Of a stretch of 64,000 bases of DNA, positions 59,154 to 64,000 are shown piece after piece. The stretch is taken from assembly GCF_008630065.1 (NCBI RefSeq), contig NZ_VWPL01000017.1, positions 1 through 64,000 on the forward strand, in the 5' to 3' direction. The position numbers were made by a program, and so were the translations under genes. The notes beneath the pieces were generated by a model. That model was not told the origin of the DNA and did no database searches. It saw only the letters and a program-made list of their open reading frames with translations. Position 1 is the first letter of the stretch; every line of letters starts with the position of its first letter. This stretch comes from Blastochloris sulfoviridis. Lineage in GTDB: Bacteria; Pseudomonadota; Alphaproteobacteria; Rhizobiales; Xanthobacteraceae.

Positions 59154-62100
59154 TCACGCCGCTTCCGCCCGCGCCGCAATCTTCGCGAGGCTGCGCAGGA
59201 TCGCCGTGGTGCCCTTGAGGCGTTCCGACAGCTTCTCGAAATTGCGCAGGAACAGGATGCGCTGGTCGGGCCGCACCTTCACCGTCGGCCCCTGCTCGAC
59301 CAGATAGCTCATCAGCCCGCGGGTGTTCTTGAAGGTGTTGTCGCGGAAGGCGACGACCACGCCCTTCGGCCCGGCATCGACCTTCTCGACATTGGCGCGC
59401 CGGCACAGCGCCTTGATGGCGACGATCTTGAGAAGCTGATCGACCTCCGGCGGCAGCGGTCCGAAGCGGTCGACCATCTCGGCCGCCACCGCCTCGATCT
59501 GGGTGTCGTCGTCGAGATCGGCGAGCCGGCGATAGAGCGCCAGCCGCACATTGAGGTCGGCGACGTAATCCTCGGGAATCGTCACCGGCACGCCGAGCGT
59601 GATCTGCGGCGACCACTGGTCGGACACCGGCTCGGTGATGCCGGCCTTCATCATCTCCACCGCCTCCTCCAGCATCTGCTGGTAGAGCTCGAAGCCGACC
59701 TCCTTGATGTGGCCGGACTGCTCGTCGCCGAGCAGGTTGCCGGCGCCGCGAATGTCGAGGTCGTGCGAGGCGAGCTGGAAGCCGGCGCCCAGCGTGTCGA
59801 GCGACTGCAGCACCTTGAGCCGCCGCTCGGCCTGGACGGTGAGCGGCTTGTCGGCCGGCACGGTGAACAGCGCATACGCGCGCGTCTTGGAGCGCCCGAC
59901 ACGGCCGCGAAGCTGATAGAGCTGCGCCAGGCCGAACATGTCGGCGCGGTGGATGATCAGCGTGTTGGCGGTCGGAATGTCGAGGCCGGATTCGACGATG
60001 GTCGTCGACAGCAGCACGTCGGCGCGGCCCTCATAGAAGGTGGTCATCACCTCTTCGAGGTCCTTCGCCGACATCTGGCCGTGGCCGACAACCACCTTCA
60101 CCTCCGGCACCGTCTTGTCGAGGAAGTCCTTCGCCTCGCTCAGATCCTCGATGCGCGGGCAGACATAGAACGCCTGTCCGCCGCGATAGCGCTCGCGCAG
60201 CAGGGCTTCGCGCACCATCAGCGGATCGAACGGCGCGATGAAGGTGCGCACCGCCAGGCGGTCCACCGGCGGCGTGGCGATGATCGACATTTCGCGCACG
60301 CCCGACATGGCAAGCTGCAGCGTGCGCGGAATCGGCGTCGCCGTCAGCGTCAGCACGTGCACCTCGGCGCGAAGCTGCTTGAGCCGTTCCTTGTGGCCGA
60401 CGCCGAAATGCTGCTCCTCGTCGACGATCAGGAGCCCCAGATCCTTGAAGCTGATGCCCTTGCCGAGTAGCGCATGCGTGCCGACGACGATGTCGATGCC
60501 GCCCGAGGCGATGCCGGCCTTCACCTTCGCAAGCTCTGCCGAGCCGACCATGCGCGAGGCTTCGGCGACGAACACCGGCAGGCCCTTGAAGCGCTCGGTG
60601 AAGGTGCGGGCGTGCTGGCGGGCGAGCAGCGTGGTCGGCACCACCACCGCCACCTGCTTGCCGTTCATCACCGTGGCGAAGGCCGCGCGCAGCGCCACCT
60701 CGGTCTTGCCGAAGCCAACGTCGCCGCACACCAGCCGGTCCATCGGATGGCCGGCGGCGAGATCGTCGGTCACCGCCTCGATGGCCGCAAGCTGGTCCTC
60801 GGTCTCCTCATAGGGGAAGCGCGCGGCGAACTCGTCGGCGAGACCCGGCGCGATCGACAGGCGCGGCGCTTCTTTGAGCGTGCGCTCGGCGGCAACCTTG
60901 ATCAGCGCCGACGCCATCTCGCGGATGCGGTTCTTCATCCGCGCCTTGCGCGTCTGCCAGCCGTGGCCGCCGAGCTTGTCGAGCACCACGCCGGCTTCTT
61001 CCGAGCCGTAGCGTGTCAGAAGCTCGATGTTCTCGACCGGCAAAAACAGCCGGTCGCCACCGGCATAGTGCAGCTCCAGGCAGTCGTGCGGCGCGCCGGC
61101 CGCCTCCACCGTCTTGAGGCCGACGAAGCGGCCGATGCCGTGGTCGACATGCACCACGAGATCGCCGGCCGAAAGACTCGTCACCTCGGCGATGAAGTTC
61201 TGCGCGCGCTTGGCCGAGCGGCGCGGCCGCACCAGCCGCTCGCCGAGAATGTCCTGCTCCGCGAGAACCGCGACGCTCTCGGACTCGAACCCGGCCTCAA
61301 GGCCGAGAATGGCAAGCCCGGTGGTGCGGGCATCGAGCGCCAAGGCCTTGGCCCAGCTCCCCACCGTCTCGACGCGCTCAAGCCCATGATCCTTGAGCAC
61401 GTGGCCGAGGCGTTCGCGCGAGCCCTCGGTCCAGGTCGCCACCACCACCGTCTTGCCGCCCTCCTGCAGGCTGCGGATGTGGGCGTTCACCGCGTCGAAC
61501 AGATTGGCGTCGGTGGCGCGCTCGGCGGCGAAGCTGTGGCCGCGCTTGGCGCCGATGTCGATGACGCCCGGCGCGTCCGGCGCCGCGAACGGCGACAGCC
61601 GCGCCAGCCCGCGCTCGTTCAGCCGGCCCTGCCATTCGTCGGCGGTGAGGTAGAGCTGGTCCGGCGGCAGCGGCTTGTAGACCGCCTGCATGGTGCCGGC
61701 CCCCGGCATGTCGAGCGCCTCGCGCCGCGCCTGATAATAATCGGCGAACTGGGCGAAGCGCTCCTTCACCGCCTCCTCGGCCAACGGTTCCAGCACCAGA
61801 GGCGTGCCGTCGAGATAGTCGAAGAGCGTGTCGAGGCGATCGTGGAACAGCGGCAGCCAGTGCTCGTGGCCGGGCGAGCGGCGGCCCTCCGAGATCGCCT
61901 CATAGAGCGTGTCGCCCTTGGTGGCGGCGCCGAACGCCGCGACATAGCCGAGCCGGAACCGGCGGATCGACTCGGTGGTGAGCTGCAGTTCGCTGACGGG
62001 CACGAATTCGAGCTGGCGCATCTGCGACACCGAGCGCTGGGTCTCGGGATCGAAGGTGCGGATCGACTCCAGCGTGTCGCCGAAGAAATCGAGCCGCACC

Positions 62101-62672
62101 GGCAGCTCCATGCCGGGTGGGAACATGTCGACGATGCCGCCGCGCACCGCATATTCGCCGGTGTCGCGCACCGTGGCGCTGCGCAGGAAGCCGTTGATCT
62201 CCAGCCACTGGATGATGCCGTCCATCGACACCATGTTGCCCGGCGCCACGGCGAGCGACTGCGCCGCCACCATCTCCCTTGCCGGCACGCGCTGCAGCAC
62301 CGCATTGACGGTGGTGAGCAGGATCGCCGGCCGCTCGCGCCCGGTGACGCGGGCGAGCCGCGCCAGCACCGACATGCGCCGCGCGACGATGGCGGCGTTG
62401 GGCGAGGCGCGGTCATAGGGCTGGCAGTCCCAGGCCGGCAGGCTCAGCACCTCGACGTCGGGCGCGAAGAAGCCGAGCGCGCTTTCGACCGCCTGCATGC
62501 GCGGCCCGTCGCGGCACACCATGAGCAGGCTCACCGCCGGTGCGTCGGGACGCGCGGCAGTGGCGCGGGCGAGGTCGGCGGCGACCAGCGGCTCGATGCC
62601 GTCGGCCACGCTGGCGAAGGTCACCGGCTTGCCGGGAACGAGGGTCTGGGGGGCGCGTAGCGGCTTGGTCAT
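59154..62672 (-). CDS. mfd: Transcription-repair coupling factor
   Basis: Mfd removes stalled RNA polymerase and recruits UvrA to transcribed-strand lesions. The 1172-residue protein has the UvrB-homology N-domain and the RNA-polymerase-interacting region (VVHVDHGIGRFVGL). The translocase motor follows, with Walker A GDVGFGKTEVALRA, DEEQHFGVGHK and the TRG motif region (LQLAMSGVREMSI). The C-terminal D7 domain is also present. Full-length family size and the ATG at 62672 make the call secure. sdhE lies upstream on the same strand across a family C inverted pair. Confidence 0.97.
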   Translation of the reverse strand: MTKPLRAPQTLVPGKPVTFASVADGIEPLVAADLARATAARPDAPAVSLLMVCRDGPRMQAVESALGFFAPDVEVLSLPAWDCQPYDRASPNAAIVARRMSVLARLARVTGRERPAILLTTVNAVLQRVPAREMVAAQSLAVAPGNMVSMDGIIQWLEINGFLRSATVRDTGEYAVRGGIVDMFPPGMELPVRLDFFGDTLESIRTFDPETQRSVSQMRQLEFVPVSELQLTTESIRRFRLGYVAAFGAATKGDTLYEAISEGRRSPGHEHWLPLFHDRLDTLFDYLDGTPLVLEPLAEEAVKERFAQFADYYQARREALDMPGAGTMQAVYKPLPPDQLYLTADEWQGRLNERGLARLSPFAAPDAPGVIDIGAKRGHSFAAERATDANLFDAVNAHIRSLQEGGKTVVVATWTEGSRERLGHVLKDHGLERVETVGSWAKALALDARTTGLAILGLEAGFESESVAVLAEQDILGERLVRPRRSAKRAQNFIAEVTSLSAGDLVVHVDHGIGRFVGLKTVEAAGAPHDCLELHYAGGDRLFLPVENIELLTRYGSEEAGVVLDKLGGHGWQTRKARMKNRIREMASALIKVAAERTLKEAPRLSIAPGLADEFAARFPYEETEDQLAAIEAVTDDLAAGHPMDRLVCGDVGFGKTEVALRAAFATVMNGKQVAVVVPTTLLARQHARTFTERFKGLPVFVAEASRMVGSAELAKVKAGIASGGIDIVVGTHALLGKGISFKDLGLLIVDEEQHFGVGHKERLKQLRAEVHVLTLTATPIPRTLQLAMSGVREMSIIATPPVDRLAVRTFIAPFDPLMVREALLRERYRGGQAFYVCPRIEDLSEAKDFLDKTVPEVKVVVGHGQMSAKDLEEVMTTFYEGRADVLLSTTIVESGLDIPTANTLIIHRADMFGLAQLYQLRGRVGRSKTRAYALFTVPADKPLTVQAERRLKVLQSLDTLGAGFQLASHDLDIRGAGNLLGDEQSGHIKEVGFELYQQMLEEAVEMMKAGITEPVSDQWSPQITLGVPVTIPEDYVADLNVRLALYRRLADLDDDTQIEAVAAEMVDRFGPLPPEVDQLLKIVAIKALCRRANVEKVDAGPKGVVVAFRDNTFKNTRGLMSYLVEQGPTVKVRPDQRILFLRNFEKLSERLKGTTAILRSLAKIAARAEAA

Positions 62673-62697
62673 TCAGAATCCAGATAGTCGGCGCAGC

Positions 62698-62855
62698 TCT
62701 TCCCTCTCCCCTTGCGGGAAAGGGTGGCGAGACCGAGCGAAGCGAGGTCGAGCCGGGTGAGGAGTATGTCGGGTCGACATCACTTTCACCCCTCACCCGC
62801 CTCGCGATCTCAAGATCGCTCGGCACCCTCTCCCGCAAGGGGAGAGGGAAGAAGG
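62698..62855. repeat. Interspersed repeat family C, inverted pair
   Basis: Arms 62698-62765 and 62788-62855 are inverted around a roughly 22-bp spacer. They carry CCCTCTCCCCTTGCGGGAAA and, in inverse, CTCCCGCAAGGGGAGAGGGA. The layout is the same as 7844-8005. It lies in the mfd-sdhE gap and may form a long hairpin in the transcript. Confidence 0.88.
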
Positions 62856-62865
62856 GTGGCCTTCA

Positions 62866-63162
62866 TCACGCCTCCGATCCCGGATGGTCGCGATGGAAGT
62901 CACGCAGGCTTTGCAGCAACGCCGTGTCATAGGCTGAGGGCACGGGCCGGCTGCCGGTGATCCAGCCGTAGATGTCGACGTCCTGCGCCTCCATCAAGGT
63001 CTCCAGCGCGTCGACCTCGGCCTCGCTCAGATCCCCCAGGCGGGCATCGGCGAAGCGGCCGATCAGAAGGTCGAGCTCGCGGGTGCCGCGGTGCCAGGCG
63101 CGGAACAGGATGCGGCGGCGGCGCTCGTCGAGACCGGCGCTCGACCGCGTGGTGCCTGACAT
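62866..63162 (-). CDS. sdhE: Succinate dehydrogenase flavinylation factor SdhE (SDH5)
   Basis: SdhE binds the SdhA flavoprotein and promotes covalent FAD attachment. The 98-residue protein contains the family block RRRRILFRAWHRGTRELDLL. Its conserved RGxxE (here RGTRE) is essential in homologues, and it is followed by LIGRFADARL. The C-terminal half is helical (LETLMEAQDVDIYGWITG). It lies upstream of mfd in the same direction, as in many Alphaproteobacteria. Confidence 0.92.
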   Translation of the reverse strand: MSGTTRSSAGLDERRRRILFRAWHRGTRELDLLIGRFADARLGDLSEAEVDALETLMEAQDVDIYGWITGSRPVPSAYDTALLQSLRDFHRDHPGSEA

Positions 63163-63277
63163 TGCTCACCCCAAAATGGACGACGGCCCGCGGAGCCGAT
63201 CGGCCCCCGGGTGCACACGTCCATATAGCCTATCGCGCCCGCGGGCGAGACTGTCCGCGCATCAACCCCGACCCGCA

Positions 63278-63307
63278 TTGATGTTAGTTCTTGTGAATTC
63301 CTGTTAT
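63278..63307 (+). promoter_or_regulatory. Possible parDE promoter
   Basis: TTGATG (63278-63283) and TGTTAT (63302-63307) are spaced by 18 bp in an AT-richer stretch upstream of parD. AGGAGG at 63324-63330 is the ribosome site. The match is moderate. Confidence 0.4.
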
Positions 63308-63335
63308 TGTCGCGCGTCTGGACCAGGAGGGTTTC

Positions 63336-63662
63336 ATGATGCGTACGATGACCATTTCCCTCTCCCACCAGCAGGCGGAACGGGTGCAGCAGGCGGTCGA
63401 GTCGGGCGCCTATGCCTCCAACAGCGAGGTGGTGCGCGAGGCGCTGCGCCTGTGGGCACAGCGCGAGGAAATCCGGGCGCTGGAACTGGCGAAGCTGAAG
63501 CACGCCTATGACCAGGGTATGGCCAGCGGCCCGCCCCGCCCCATCGAGCCCGAGGCGCTCCTCGCCGAGTTCAAGGCCAAAGCCCCCAAGCGCGGCGAGA
63601 GCATTCTCCGCAAAAGTGGACACCGGTTTTGCGAAAGAGAATGCGATAATTCAAAAAGTTAG
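63336..63662 (+). CDS. ParD-type antitoxin with a repeat-derived C-terminus
   Basis: ParD antitoxins are ribbon-helix-helix DNA-binding proteins that block ParE. The 108-residue product has a typical ParD start (TMTISLSHQQAERVQQAVES, then GAYASNSEVVREALRLWA) and toxin-binding region (about 45-85). Its last 22 residues, from ESILRKSGHRFCEREC on, are encoded by a family A repeat that begins at 63597. The internal TAG of the repeat is the stop. A normal ParD would end near residue 86-90 and overlap the toxin start. AGGAGG precedes the ATG. Confidence 0.85.
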   Translation: MMRTMTISLSHQQAERVQQAVESGAYASNSEVVREALRLWAQREEIRALELAKLKHAYDQGMASGPPRPIEPEALLAEFKAKAPKRGESILRKSGHRFCERECDNSKS

Positions 63663-63699
63663 AGCGTCCGATCTGTTGCAATCAGGTCGGACGCTCTAA
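63597..63699 (+). repeat. Interspersed double stem-loop repeat family A inside parDE
   Basis: A complete copy: AGAGCATTCTCCGCAAAAGT, ACCGGTTTTGCGAAAGAGAA, then TTAGAGCGTCCGATCTG and CAGGTCGGACGCTCTAAG. It starts in the parD 3' end and fills the gap before parE. Confidence 0.95.
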
Positions 63700-63709
63700 G
63701 GTCCCATTC

Positions 63710-64000
63710 GTGGCTCGGGTCTCCTTCACGCCGCGGGTCGAGGCCGACCTCTACGGAATATGGTCCTCCATCGCCGCGGACAATGTCGCGGCCGCCGATG
63801 GCCCCTACCGCCGCATCCTGAACAAGGTCGAGCTTGCCGCCGATCTTCCCGGCCTTGGCGCCGCCCGCCCCGAATTGAGCCCGACCGCGCGAATCCTGGT
63901 GGAAGGCCGCTACATCGTGATTTACGAACCGCAGCCTGACGGCGTGCTGGTGGTGGCCATTGTGCACGGCATGCGCGATGTCGAAAACTGGCTGTCCTGA
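63710..64000 (+). CDS. ParE-type toxin
   Basis: The 96-residue RelE/ParE-superfamily protein starts at a GTG at 63710, ten bases after the repeat. Features are VSFTPRVEADLYGIWSSIAA, the helical hairpin (AADGPYRRILNKVELAADLP), then ARILVEGRYIVIYEP and VVAIVHGMRDVENW near the end. This matches ParE toxins that act on gyrase or similar targets. The gene is complete and stops at the window's last base. Whether it is still expressed at the right ratio after the repeat insertion is an open question. Confidence 0.85.
   Translation: MARVSFTPRVEADLYGIWSSIAADNVAAADGPYRRILNKVELAADLPGLGAARPELSPTARILVEGRYIVIYEPQPDGVLVVAIVHGMRDVENWLS

Overview
The window is GC-rich DNA with almost wall-to-wall housekeeping genes of alphaproteobacterial (Hyphomicrobiales/Rhizobiales) type. 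The marker genes are class II DAHP synthase, paired DUF2059 proteins beside rpiA and gor, an IalB-like protein, a TIGR02301-like protein, phosphatidylcholine synthase, and the dnaJ-fabI-phosphatase cluster. A complete pioABC-type set (decaheme cytochrome, outer-membrane barrel, small HiPIP) points to a purple non-sulfur phototroph able to oxidise Fe(II), related to Rhodopseudomonas, Rhodoplanes or Blastochloris. The species cannot be fixed from the sequence alone.

Layout. 0.2-4 kb: nadE, dgkA and a class II DAHP synthase, all on the minus strand. 4.4-6.4 kb: a compact three-gene cassette with its own good sigma70-type promoter. It encodes a 77-residue His-containing protein with an exosortase-type C-terminal tail, an exosortase with an intact Cys/Arg/His triad, and an unknown membrane-anchored partner. 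This is my best candidate for an undescribed system. 6.4-10.8 kb: gor, two DUF2059 proteins, rpiA, and divergent gph. 11-12.9 kb: a soluble chemoreceptor-PilZ fusion. 13.4-18.1 kb: pioC, pioB and pioA. 18.9 kb: tRNA-Val(CAC). 19.3-21 kb: luxR, luxI and a small gene, with a near-perfect lux box. 22.2-24.2 kb: a P1B-like ATPase whose CPx motif is replaced.

24.6-30.3 kb: an orphan BrnA-like antitoxin, an L,D-transpeptidase, a higBA pair whose toxin carries an apparent -1 frameshift, then the phosphatase-fabI-dnaJ block and a lipoprotein. 30.4-38.2 kb: pdxH, an SDR, a GIY-YIG protein, ygfZ, several Rhizobiales hypotheticals, a DUF971 protein and moaA. 38.5-43.4 kb: TRAP permeases without a binding protein, and feoAB. 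43.7-53.2 kb: rimO, the pcs-terC-qor operon, a DUF2182 protein, a UbiH-type hydroxylase, a CoA-transferase/HpcH-aldolase divergent pair and hspQ. 53.3-64 kb: an IalB-like protein, a YejA-like binding protein, two degenerate-enzyme proteins (ANL-like and GGDEF-like), mfd, sdhE and parDE.

The most striking genome-scale feature is a dense set of short interspersed palindromic repeats in at least six families. They are labelled A-F here for convenience only. Family A is a double stem-loop of about 105 bp that begins and ends with CTAGAGC/GCTCTAG. It supplies the TAG stop codon of at least five genes and has landed between parD and parE, giving ParD a new C-terminus. Iron is a recurring theme (pioABC and feoAB), and quorum sensing sits next to pio across one tRNA, but no shared regulatory site was found.
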